Positions 1-6,502 of a stretch of DNA of 64,000 nucleotides are shown here, piece by piece (within the stretch, counting starts at the first letter, position 1; each line of letters begins with the position of its first letter). Under the pieces are notes generated by a model. It was not told the DNA's origin. It ran no database searches and saw only the letters and a list, made by a program, of their open reading frames with translations. The stretch is from the NCBI GenBank assembly GCA_900757505.1, contig CAAEOE010000075.1:4274-68273 (forward strand), written 5' to 3'. The translations under genes and the position numbers were made by a program. Source of the stretch: an uncultured Collinsella sp. GTDB lineage: Bacteria > Actinomycetota > Coriobacteriia > Coriobacteriales > Coriobacteriaceae.

Positions 1-221
1 ATGGGGACGCCGCCGCGATCGTCAAGCCACTTGGCAATCTGATCGATGCGGTCGCTGCGGATGCCGTCGGAATCGAGGATCAGCAGGTCAAAGTCGTGCG
101 CCGCAGTCGGCGAATCGGGCGTGGCCAGGCTCACCTCGACACCCAGGGTGGTCGTCAAACTGCGGGCAAACTCGTGGAAGCGCGTCGTGCGCGCCATGAA
201 CAGGGCACTCTTTTCGGACAT
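1..221 (-). CDS. Partial receiver-like protein downstream of glnA-like gene
   Basis: The reading frame starts with ATG at 221, preceded by GGAGG, and runs off the window edge, so only about 73 N-terminal residues are visible. They contain a segment DFDLLILDSDGIRSD, which looks like the beta3/phosphoacceptor region of a response-regulator receiver fold. It follows the glutamine synthetase family gene on the same strand with about 50 nt between them, so the two may be cotranscribed. Receiver-ANTAR regulators often follow glnA in Clostridia and Coriobacteria, but the ANTAR part would lie outside the window. The identity is tentative. Confidence 0.45.
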   Translation of the reverse strand, partial: MSEKSALFMARTTRFHEFARSLTTTLGVEVSLATPDSPTAAHDFDLLILDSDGIRSDRIDQIAKWLDDRGGVP

Positions 222-271
222 ATCGGCCTCCAAAGAAATGAGCTCAATCGTACTGGAACAAGCCAGCGCGA

Positions 272-1609
272 TTAGGAGTTCGCCAGGTAGTGCTTGATCT
301 CCCACTCGGTGATCGTAGACTCAAACTTATGCCACTCGTCGCGCTTCTTTTTGAGGAAGAAGCTATGGATATGCTCGCCGAGGGCATCCTTCATAAACTG
401 CGAGTCCTCAAACACGTCGAGCGCCTCTTTGAGCGAACGCGGCAGCGGCGTGTAGCCGGCCTCGACCATCTGGCGGTCGGTGAGCTTGAGCGTCTCGGCC
501 GTTGCCTCGGGCGGGAGCTCCAGCTTGCGCTCGATGCCGTCCAGACCAGCCGCCAGCGTGACGGCGTTGACCAGGTACGGGTTGGCCATGGGATCGGGAC
601 TGCGCAGCTCGATGCGCGTGGACAGCTGCTTGCCGGGCTTGTAGACCGGAATGCGGACCATGCTCGCGCGGTTGCGCAGGCCCCACGTGGCGTACTGCGG
701 CACGGAGTCGCCGCCTGTGGTGATGCGCTTGTACGAGTTGACCGTTGGGTTGGTGATGGCGCTGATCTCGCGGGCATGCGCCAGAATGCCGGCCATATAG
801 TGCTTGGCGACGTCGGAGAGGTGGTACTTCTCGTCGTCCTCGCCCCAAAAGACGTTGTTGCCGTCGTGGTCGAATAGCGACTGGCACAGGAACATAGCGC
901 TGCCATCCTCGCCCGCCAACGGCTTGGGCATAAAGGAGGCGTGGCAACCGCTCTCGTAGGCCTGCTGCTTAATGATGAGTTTGGCCGTGGTGATGGCGTC
1001 GGACATGCTCAGGGCCTCGGCGTGGCGCAGGCTCATACCGTGCTGCGAGCGGCCGGCGGCGTGGAAGGTGTACTCCACGGGCACGGACATCTTCTCGAGC
1101 GTGAGGACCGTGTTGCGACGCAGGTCGCGGGCGGCATCGCTCACCGAAAGATCGAAGTAGCCCACGTTGTCGAGCGGCTCGGGGGTGTGCTCGTCGGGGA
1201 AGTAGTAATACTCCAGCTCGGCACCCACGTTGAGCAGATAGCCAGCCTTCTCGGCCTTGCGGAACATGCGGCGCAAGGCATCACGCGGGTCGCCGGCAAA
1301 CGGCTTGCGATCGGGAGTACACACGTCGCAGAACACGCGCGCGACGCCGTTGTGGCTCGGACGCCACGGCAAAATCTGGAAGGTCGAAGCATCGGGGAAC
1401 GCCAGCATGTCGGCTTCCTCGGGCGTGGCAAAGCCCTCGATGGCGGAGCCGTCAAAGCCAATACCCTCCTCAAAAGCGACCTCGAGGTCCTCGGGGCTAA
1501 TGGCAAAGTTCTTGAGGCGGCCGAGAATGTCGACAAACCACAGACGCACAAAGCGGATGTCACGCTGCTCTACGGAGCGGAGTACGTAATCGATGTTCTG
1601 CTGGTTCAT
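272..1609 (-). CDS. Glutamine synthetase family protein (type I-like) with altered active site
   Basis: The 445-residue protein aligns over its length with type I glutamine synthetases: FDGSAIEGF near residue 52, MPKPLAGEDGS near 227, NSYKR near 291, and TRIELRSPDPMANPYL near 331. RBS AAGGGGAG lies just before the ATG. By eye, several ligands that are normally invariant are replaced. The metal-binding glutamates of the HExxxGQHE motif are A184 and G191, and the two histidines of GSGMHxHxS are F240 and C242. The two glutamates in ELE (131, 133) and the substrate arginines remain. It could be a divergent synthetase, a gamma-glutamyl-amine ligase or a regulatory pseudoenzyme. Family membership is certain, activity is not. 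Confidence 0.8.
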   Translation of the reverse strand: MNQQNIDYVLRSVEQRDIRFVRLWFVDILGRLKNFAISPEDLEVAFEEGIGFDGSAIEGFATPEEADMLAFPDASTFQILPWRPSHNGVARVFCDVCTPDRKPFAGDPRDALRRMFRKAEKAGYLLNVGAELEYYYFPDEHTPEPLDNVGYFDLSVSDAARDLRRNTVLTLEKMSVPVEYTFHAAGRSQHGMSLRHAEALSMSDAITTAKLIIKQQAYESGCHASFMPKPLAGEDGSAMFLCQSLFDHDGNNVFWGEDDEKYHLSDVAKHYMAGILAHAREISAITNPTVNSYKRITTGGDSVPQYATWGLRNRASMVRIPVYKPGKQLSTRIELRSPDPMANPYLVNAVTLAAGLDGIERKLELPPEATAETLKLTDRQMVEAGYTPLPRSLKEALDVFEDSQFMKDALGEHIHSFFLKKKRDEWHKFESTITEWEIKHYLANS

Positions 1610-1743
1610 GTCGCTCCCCTTTCTTTCGGGCGGGTTTCGACTGGTCTATATCGCAGATACTATCGCAGAAAAATGTTTCCGCAGGGTTAAAGCGTATCAA
1701 GCGCTCAAAAAACGTGCGCGAACAGGCTGTTGCGAACGATTGG

Positions 1744-2766
1744 TTAGCGCGAGGTCGAAGCGCGGTGTTCGATGTGGCCGGGGATCTCGATGCGCTTGGG
1801 GGCGAGCTTTGCGGCATCGCCCACCGTAGTGGTAACGACGTCGATGCGCTCGGACAGGCGCTCGACTACGCGCTCGGCAATGGTAAGGGTGTCTTGCGCG
1901 GCCGTGGTCACACCGCCAAAGAGCACGTGGTTCCAGGGATAGTCGTCAAACGTTGCGATCTTGAGACCCGCCGGCAACGAGGGCCCCAGCTGGGCCAGCG
2001 CCTCGGTCAGGCGCAGGAAAACCAAGCCGTTGACGGCAATGAGGCCGAGCTTTTTACCCGCATAGCCGCGGATGGTCTCGTCCAGGCGACTGACACCCGT
2101 GGCGCCACCGTCGGCCAAGGTGACGACCTCGCCGGCCAGGCCGCGGCGCGAGAGCTCGTCGGCAAACGCCTCGGCGCGTTCGCGACGCACGGGGCTGTCG
2201 TCGCTTGCCTCGGTGAGCAGGCACAGGCGCTCACTGCCCGCAGAGGCCAAGGCGTCTACCAGGCCGGCGACCAGCTCACGGTTGTTGGAGGTCACCAGAT
2301 CGACACCGCCGGCGGCAACATCGCGGTCGAGCAGCACGACGGGCAGGCGCCCCGCAGCCGCGGCAATCGCCTCGTCATTGCCGCCACAGGTGTTGACGAC
2401 CAGGCCGTCCACACCGGCATCGATAAGTCTGGTGAGCGACTCTGCTTCCTTGGCGGAATCATTGCCGCTAATGGCAGTCATAAGCGAGCAGCCGCGCGCG
2501 GCGGCGCTGGCGGAAAGCCCTTCGAGCATGGCGCTGGAGAACGGGTTAGCAATGTCGGCCAAGATCACACCGATGAGATTGGTGCGCGAGCTGCGCAAAT
2601 TACGCGCGGCGGCACGCGGGCGATAGCCGGTGCGCTCGATAACCGCCGCGATGCGGGCGCGGGTTTCCTCGGTCATCTGCCCGGGGCGGTTATTGAGGTA
2701 GCGCGAGACCGTGGCCGGGCTCACGCCCGCCTCGGCGGCAATGTCCTTGATTCTCATCTGCGCCAT
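1744..2766 (-). CDS. LacI-family transcriptional regulator, probable KDG/kdgK regulator
   Basis: A 340-residue LacI/GalR regulator. The N-terminal helix-turn-helix is RIKDIAAEAGVSPATVSRYL, followed by the hinge helix region and a periplasmic-binding-protein-like sensor domain. I chose the ATG at 2766, which has GGGGTG a few bases upstream; upstream in-frame codons would extend past the conserved start of the family. It is divergent from kdgK, and the space between them carries the LacI-type operator CGAAACCGATTTCG at 2870-2883, repeated upstream of the membrane protein gene at 6503. It therefore probably represses kdgK-kdgA and that gene in response to KDG or a related sugar acid. The regulon is inferred. 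Confidence 0.85.
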   Translation of the reverse strand: MAQMRIKDIAAEAGVSPATVSRYLNNRPGQMTEETRARIAAVIERTGYRPRAAARNLRSSRTNLIGVILADIANPFSSAMLEGLSASAAARGCSLMTAISGNDSAKEAESLTRLIDAGVDGLVVNTCGGNDEAIAAAAGRLPVVLLDRDVAAGGVDLVTSNNRELVAGLVDALASAGSERLCLLTEASDDSPVRRERAEAFADELSRRGLAGEVVTLADGGATGVSRLDETIRGYAGKKLGLIAVNGLVFLRLTEALAQLGPSLPAGLKIATFDDYPWNHVLFGGVTTAAQDTLTIAERVVERLSERIDVVTTTVGDAAKLAPKRIEIPGHIEHRASTSR

Positions 2767-2831
2767 AGCGCACCCCGTTTCCCAATTGTCGGCAGTCTGA
2801 GCCATTTTAGGCATTTTTTTAAAAATCTCGC

Positions 2832-2858
2832 TTGCAAAACGTTGTAGGTGAGTATACT
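2832..2858 (+). promoter_or_regulatory. Probable kdgK promoter
   Basis: TTGCAA at 2832-2837 and TATACT at 2853-2858 form a -35/-10 pair with a short 15-bp spacer. The LacI-type operator begins 11 bp after the -10 box, so it would cover the transcription start. The second operator-bearing promoter, near 6232, has the same spacing. Confidence 0.5.
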
Positions 2859-2869
2859 ACAAGTCGAAA

Positions 2870-2897
2870 CGAAACCGATTTCGTAAACCGATTTCGG
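2870..2897. promoter_or_regulatory. LacI-type operator CGAAACCGATTTCG plus adjacent half-copy
   Basis: The 14-bp near-palindrome CGAAACCGATTTCG has the central CG typical of LacI-family sites. It is followed directly by a second, weaker copy, TAAACCGATTTCGG at 2884-2897. The same 14-mer occurs at 6248-6261. The divergent LacI gene is the likely cognate repressor. Confidence 0.65.
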
Positions 2898-2900
2898 CGA

Positions 2901-2958
2901 GCGTTGGCACGGAGGTGCAAAGATGCACCCTACCGTCTTGGCACCTCCGTGCCAACGC
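2901..2958 (+). ncRNA. Conserved leader hairpin, copy 1 (loop GCACCCTACC)
   Basis: A perfect 18-bp inverted repeat (2901-2918 with 2941-2958) encloses 22 nt. Within these, AAGA pairs with TCTT around the loop TGCACCCTACCG. Copy 2 at 6266-6323 has the same 18-22-18 geometry and loop, with a different but still paired stem. Both follow a LacI operator and lie where the transcript's 5' end should be. This is a candidate cis-acting RNA of unknown function; a DNA-level palindrome is the alternative. Confidence 0.6.
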
Positions 2959-3001
2959 CATATCAAAGGTGAACGCACGAGCAAGAAGGAGCTGCGCGAC
3001 C

Positions 3002-4036
3002 ATGGGTAAAACGGTTCTTACCTTCGGCGAGATCATGATGAGGCTCTCGCCCAAAGATCATCTGCGCATTGAGCAGGCGACCGAGTTTGATGTCCGCTAC
3101 GGCGGCGCCGAAGCCAACACCGCGCTTTCCCTGGCCTACCAGGGTGACAAGGCAGCTTACGTCTCCGTTGTCCCGGCCAACCGTCTGGGCGAGTGCGCCC
3201 TGCGTTCGCTGAAGGTCTACGACGTCGATACTTCACGCGTCGTGCGCCAGGGCGACCGTCTTGGCTCCTATGTGTTTGAGGTCGGCGCCTCGCAGCGCGG
3301 CAACGGCTGCGTCTACGACCGCAAGTACTCTGCCATCAACATGGCCAAGCGCGACGTCTTTGACTGGGACGAGATCCTCAAGGGTGTCGATGTCTTCTAC
3401 TTCTCCGGCGTGACGCCCGCCGTCTCCGACGAGATGGCCGCCGCCTGCAAGGATGCCCTCACCGCCTGCCGCGCCAAGGGCATCACCACCGTTTGCGACG
3501 TGAACTATCGCGGCAAGATGTGGTCGCCCGAGAAGTCGCAGGCCACCATGAAGGAACTCCTGCCGCTCGTTGACATCTGCATTGCCAACGACGAGGACGC
3601 TCCTGCCGGCCTCGGTATGACCTGCGTCTCCGGCTCCCTTGCCCACGGCATCGAGGAGCGCGACACCTACGTCGAGATGGCCCGTCAGATCTGCGCCGAG
3701 TACGGTTGCAAGAAGGTCGCCTCGGTCGTCCGCAACATCTCCTGCGTCGAGCGCTCCATCTGGATGGGCATGCTCTTTGACGCCGAGAGCGGCGAGCACT
3801 GGTTCTCCCCTGCTCACGACGTGCACGTGCTCGAGGGCGTTGCCGCCGGCGATGCTTTCAACGCCGGCCTCGTCCATGCCCTCATCAACGACTTTGCCCC
3901 GCAGGACGCCGTCAACTACGCCATCGCCGCCTCGATCCTCAAGCTCACCATCAAGGGCGATTCCAACCTGGTGACCGCAGACGAGATCGCAGCCGTGGCA
4001 TCCGCCGCCGACGGTGGCACCCGCGTCGCGCGCTAA
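3002..4036 (+). CDS. kdgK: 2-keto-3-deoxygluconate kinase (PfkB family)
   Basis: This 344-residue ribokinase/PfkB sugar kinase phosphorylates KDG to KDPG in the cytoplasm. The N-terminus has GEIMMRLSP, and the C-terminal PfkB signature VAAGDAFNAG holds the catalytic Asp. The start is the ATG at 3002, preceded by AAGGAG; the upstream in-frame ATG at 2915 lies inside the leader hairpin and was rejected. The KDPG aldolase gene follows 253 nt downstream on the same strand, which supports the KDG assignment over fructokinase. It is probably under the divergent LacI repressor. A close paralogue specific for another keto-sugar acid cannot be excluded. Confidence 0.88.
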   Translation: MGKTVLTFGEIMMRLSPKDHLRIEQATEFDVRYGGAEANTALSLAYQGDKAAYVSVVPANRLGECALRSLKVYDVDTSRVVRQGDRLGSYVFEVGASQRGNGCVYDRKYSAINMAKRDVFDWDEILKGVDVFYFSGVTPAVSDEMAAACKDALTACRAKGITTVCDVNYRGKMWSPEKSQATMKELLPLVDICIANDEDAPAGLGMTCVSGSLAHGIEERDTYVEMARQICAEYGCKKVASVVRNISCVERSIWMGMLFDAESGEHWFSPAHDVHVLEGVAAGDAFNAGLVHALINDFAPQDAVNYAIAASILKLTIKGDSNLVTADEIAAVASAADGGTRVAR

Positions 4037-4121
4037 GCCGTCCCCATTCCGCGGGCCGCAGCTTTCCATACCCATACCCCTGCGACCCGCTCCCCGATTT
4101 CTCCGGTCGGGCAAAGCCACC

Positions 4122-4240
4122 AGTCCCATTCCGGTTTTGTCTGGCATTCCCTACACGACTGGTTGCGAAGCCGGTTTTGGAATTGCTTGGACCCCAAGCA
4201 GTGCCTCCGATAACCAATCCAAAATCGGCTCCCGACCAGC
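4122..4240 (+). ncRNA. Candidate structured RNA leader upstream of kdgA, copy 1
   Basis: This 119-nt element in the kdgK-kdgA gap shares AGTCCCATTCCGG, an ACGACTG box and AGTGCCTCCGATAACC with 6361-6470. It folds with nested pairings CTGGT 4159-4163 with ACCAG 4235-4239, and 4169-4181 with 4218-4230 (one G-U). An inner hairpin pairs GCTTGG 4185-4190 with CCAAGC 4194-4199. In the second copy these stems have different bases that still pair. It looks like a riboswitch-type element acting on kdgA; the ligand is unknown. Confidence 0.65.
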
Positions 4241-4289
4241 ACATTTGGCAATCACGCGCCCGTGCGCGCCTCACATCGAAAGGAACACC

Positions 4290-4931
4290 ATGTTCGATCA
4301 GTTCTACACCACGCTTGAATCCCTGGGCATCGTGCCGGTCGTCGTGCTCGACAAGGTCGAGGACGCCGCTCCGCTCGCCCACGCTCTGATGTCTGCCGGC
4401 ATGAAGTCCGCCGAGGTCACCTTCCGTACCGCTTGCGCCGCCGAGTGCATCGCCGCCATGGCCGAGGCCGAGCCCGAGATGTGCGTCGGCGCCGGCACCG
4501 TCCTGACTGTCGAGCAGGTTGAGCAGGCCCGCGCCGCCGGTGCCAAGTTCATCGTCTCCCCGGGTTACAACGAGGACGTCGTGAAGCACTGCATCGACAT
4601 CGACCTGCCAGTGCTGCCCGGCACCGTGACCCCCTCCGAGGTTACCGCCGCCGAGAACCTGGGCCTCAAGGTCACCAAGTTCTTCCCCGCGGCTCAGTAC
4701 GGCGGCCTCAACACCATCAAGGCCCTCGCCGCTCCGTTTGTCGGTCATCGCTTTATGCCCACCGGCGGCGTGAGCACCGCCAACGTCGAGGAGTACCTGA
4801 GCTCCAGCGCCATCATCGCCTGTGGTGGCACCTGGATGGTCAAGCCGGCCCTGTTCGCCGACGGCGACTTTTCCAAGGTCGAGCAGATCGCCCGCGAGGC
4901 CATGGACGTCGTCAAGAAGGTCCGCGGCTAG
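4290..4931 (+). CDS. kdgA: KDPG aldolase (2-dehydro-3-deoxyphosphogluconate aldolase)
   Basis: The 213-residue class I aldolase splits KDPG into pyruvate and glyceraldehyde-3-phosphate. The Schiff-base lysine is in VTKFFPA, the phosphate-binding GGVS is near the C-terminus, and EVTFRTACA matches the conserved Glu/Arg region of the Eda family. The start ATG at 4290 follows GAAAGGA. Length is normal for the family, which can also act on 4-hydroxy-2-oxoglutarate. It is downstream of kdgK and preceded by a conserved structured leader. A strong terminator follows. Confidence 0.92.
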   Translation: MFDQFYTTLESLGIVPVVVLDKVEDAAPLAHALMSAGMKSAEVTFRTACAAECIAAMAEAEPEMCVGAGTVLTVEQVEQARAAGAKFIVSPGYNEDVVKHCIDIDLPVLPGTVTPSEVTAAENLGLKVTKFFPAAQYGGLNTIKALAAPFVGHRFMPTGGVSTANVEEYLSSSAIIACGGTWMVKPALFADGDFSKVEQIAREAMDVVKKVRG

Positions 4932-4949
4932 GTTTAGCTCTCTATCGTG

Positions 4950-4986
4950 AAAGGGGGCGTGCCCTAGACCTCGCCCCCTTTCTTTT
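4950..4986 (+). terminator. Rho-independent terminator after kdgA
   Basis: AAAGGGGGCG (4950-4959) pairs with CGCCCCCTTT (4972-4981), followed by a T-rich tail. Confidence 0.85.
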
Positions 4987-4987
4987 A

Positions 4988-5216
4988 AAGCGGCTCGGAA
5001 GCGCGCCGTTTCCGTCACGAACAAGAACCAAAACCGTCTTGTATGCTGATAGAACGTGACGGAAGCGACACGCCTCCAAGCCGCTTTGCCTACTCGGCTG
5101 GCCGTCGCGCTCAACTAAGCCACTTCGACAAAAGCCGAGCCACCAAAACAGCTGTGGTGCCGTCTGGAGGAATGGACCCTTGCTTCCGGTCTTTTCCTCC
5201 AAGCGGCACCGCAGCT
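4988..5216. repeat. Array of strong intergenic hairpins
   Basis: The 391-nt gap between kdgA and the GntR gene has no credible gene. It holds consecutive inverted repeats. TTCCGTCACG 5010-5019 pairs with 5055-5064, inside an outer AAGCGGCT / AGCCGCTT pair. CTCGGCT near 5093 pairs with AGCCGAG near 5134. Arms at 5150-5172 and 5194-5216 pair over most of 23 nt. The 67-bp repeat at 5242 follows. Their role is unknown; they may be repeat relics or folded non-coding RNA. Confidence 0.5.
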
Positions 5217-5241
5217 TTGTGCCCCGGTTACGCCCCAACGC

Positions 5242-5308
5242 AGTTGCGGTGAAATAGGGACTGTTTGCGCCACCTAGGTCACAAAACAGTCCCTATTTCA
5301 CCGCAACT
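5242..5308. repeat. 67-bp REPIN-like palindromic repeat, copy 1
   Basis: It is bounded by AGTTGCGGTG and CACCGCAACT, with long inverted arms (about 25 nt) around a short variable centre. The same 67-bp length and ends recur at 6088, 19118, 22035 and 30449. It lies between converging genes. Confidence 0.7.
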
Positions 5309-5322
5309 TATATGGGGATTGA

Positions 5323-6015
5323 TTAGATGGCCGAGTCTTTGGACAGCTCAAAATAGTCGGGATGCAAGGCGATAACCGGACCTTGCTCTTCGGGCATCAG
5401 GTGCAGGTGTGTCTCTGCCAGATAGCTCGCCGCGTCGGTATCGCCCCTCTTAATGGCCTCGAGAATCCGGCGATGCTGCCGACGAATCGGCTCCCAATCC
5501 AAATCCTGCGACACCATACGCAACCAGTTATATCGCTCAAAATGCGTGTTGATGCTCTTCATCCAATCCCACAACATGTGACGACCGGCAATCTCAAAAC
5601 ATGTCTCATGGAACAGGTTATCCAGGTCAAAGAAACGGCGCGTTTCGCCATGGTCGAGCGACTCGGACTCGGTAAGAATCTGCTCAAGCCGCTGCTTTTG
5701 CTCGGGCGAGGCGGCCGAACAGCATTTAATTAGCACGCTTCTCTCGAGCTTCTCGCGCAAAAAGCAGGCGTTTTCGGCGCGTTCCATGCTGATCTTAGAG
5801 ACGTAGGTGCCGCTTTTGGGACGCGTTTCCACCAGCTCCTGCTCACGCAGGCGCACAAAGGATTCGCGAATGGGCGTGCGCCCGATTCCCGTCTCCTTTT
5901 CCAGACCAATCGCCGAAAGACGCGTGCCGGGCCTGAGCTCGGCATAGATGATCTTGGAGCGCAATGCGTTGTACGCCTGGTCTTGCAGGCTCTGATAATG
6001 CTGGTGCTGTTCCAT
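5323..6015 (-). CDS. GntR-family regulator with FCD domain
   Basis: A 230-residue FadR-subfamily regulator. The winged helix has QDQAYNALRSKIIYAELRPGTRLS and TGIGRTPIRESFVRLREQELVETRPKSGTYV; the all-helical FCD ligand domain follows, with metal/ligand residues such as D and H in LDNLFHETCFEIAG. The start at 6015 has GAGGG upstream; longer in-frame starts would run into the 67-bp repeat at 6088. The palindrome AGGTGAACGTTCACCT lies upstream at 6178-6193. GntR-FCD proteins commonly control uronate genes, so this is one of two candidate readers of that motif, along with the LacI at 46611. Confidence 0.85.
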   Translation of the reverse strand: MEQHQHYQSLQDQAYNALRSKIIYAELRPGTRLSAIGLEKETGIGRTPIRESFVRLREQELVETRPKSGTYVSKISMERAENACFLREKLERSVLIKCCSAASPEQKQRLEQILTESESLDHGETRRFFDLDNLFHETCFEIAGRHMLWDWMKSINTHFERYNWLRMVSQDLDWEPIRRQHRRILEAIKRGDTDAASYLAETHLHLMPEEQGPVIALHPDYFELSKDSAI

Positions 6016-6087
6016 AAAGCCCTCGGATAAGTCCTCGGTTAGTCGAATACCACCATGCAATACTATCGCATCCCCCGCCCCCTCATA

Positions 6088-6154
6088 AGTTGCGGTGGAA
6101 TAGTTCCTGTTCAAGGCCTTCAGCAGCAAAAACAGGAACTATTCCACCGCAACT
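6088..6154. repeat. 67-bp REPIN-like palindromic repeat, copy 2
   Basis: AGTTGCGGTGGAATAGTTCC at the left end is mirrored at the right end, with the same 67-bp length as the other copies. The inner arm sequence (GTTCCTGTT / AACAGGAAC) differs from the other copies yet still pairs. Confidence 0.7.
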
Positions 6155-6177
6155 ACAGCCAACGAGTTGTTGCGATT

Positions 6178-6193
6178 AGGTGAACGTTCACCT
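6178..6193. promoter_or_regulatory. Palindromic operator AGGTGAACGTTCACCT
   Basis: A perfect 16-bp palindrome between the GntR gene and the promoter of the membrane protein at 6503. The same motif, exact or close, precedes dhuD, the GPH transporter, uxaC and the GH105 gene, which marks a pectin/uronate regulon. Confidence 0.65.
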
Positions 6194-6231
6194 TTTTATT
6201 GTTTTTCTCTTAGCAAATAAAATCCCGTGCG

Positions 6232-6261
6232 TATACTTAGGCTCAAACGAAACCGATTTCG
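6232..6261 (+). promoter_or_regulatory. Promoter and LacI-type operator of the YczE-like gene
   Basis: A TATACT -10 box at 6232-6237 is followed 10 bp later by CGAAACCGATTTCG at 6248-6261, identical to the kdgK operator and at nearly the same distance from the -10. It should place this gene under the same LacI repressor as kdgK. Confidence 0.6.
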
Positions 6262-6265
6262 TTTA

Positions 6266-6323
6266 GCGTGGGCAATAGGATGCTAAGACGCACCCTACCA
6301 TCTTGGCATCTTATCGCCCACGC
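6266..6323 (+). ncRNA. Conserved leader hairpin, copy 2 (loop GCACCCTACC)
   Basis: An 18-nt arm (6266-6283) pairs with 6306-6323 (two G-U pairs in RNA) around 22 nt, in which AAGA/TCTT closes the loop CGCACCCTACCA. The loop matches copy 1 at 2901-2958, while most differing stem positions are compensated. It starts 4 nt after the LacI operator. Confidence 0.6.
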
Positions 6324-6360
6324 AATACCATTTGCTTTCTTCCCGTCTCGTTGGACCTTT

Positions 6361-6470
6361 AGTCCCATTCCGGCACAGCGAGACACTTCCTAGACGACTG
6401 ACCGTGGGGCCGGCTTTTCTGCTTTTGCAGCAGTGCCTCCGATAACCCTCTTTTGCCGGCCCGGGTCAGC
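6361..6470 (+). ncRNA. Candidate structured RNA leader upstream of the YczE-like gene, copy 2
   Basis: This 110-nt element shares AGTCCCATTCCGG (6361-6373), GACGACTG or ACGACTG, and AGTGCCTCCGATAACC (6432-6447) with 4122-4240. Pairings are CTGACC 6398-6403 with GGTCAG 6464-6469, GCCGGC 6409-6414 with GCCGGC 6455-6460, and CTGC 6419-6422 with GCAG 6427-6430. These replace the bases of copy 1 while keeping the fold. It ends about 30 nt before the start codon, a suitable place for translational or transcriptional control. Confidence 0.65.
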
Positions 6471-6502
6471 TTTTTCACACAACCGAAAGGACGGGTAGCA
6501 AC

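Noticed and set aside
2915..3001. Longer kdgK start inside the leader hairpin
   Set aside because: The ATG at 2915 lies in the hairpin stem, has no RBS, and the added residues do not match PfkB kinases; ATG 3002 has AAGGAG.
4122..4240. T-box or known amino-acid riboswitch before kdgA
   Set aside because: I see neither the T-box AGGGTGGNACCGCG sequence nor the core of classes I know; the invariant blocks are different.
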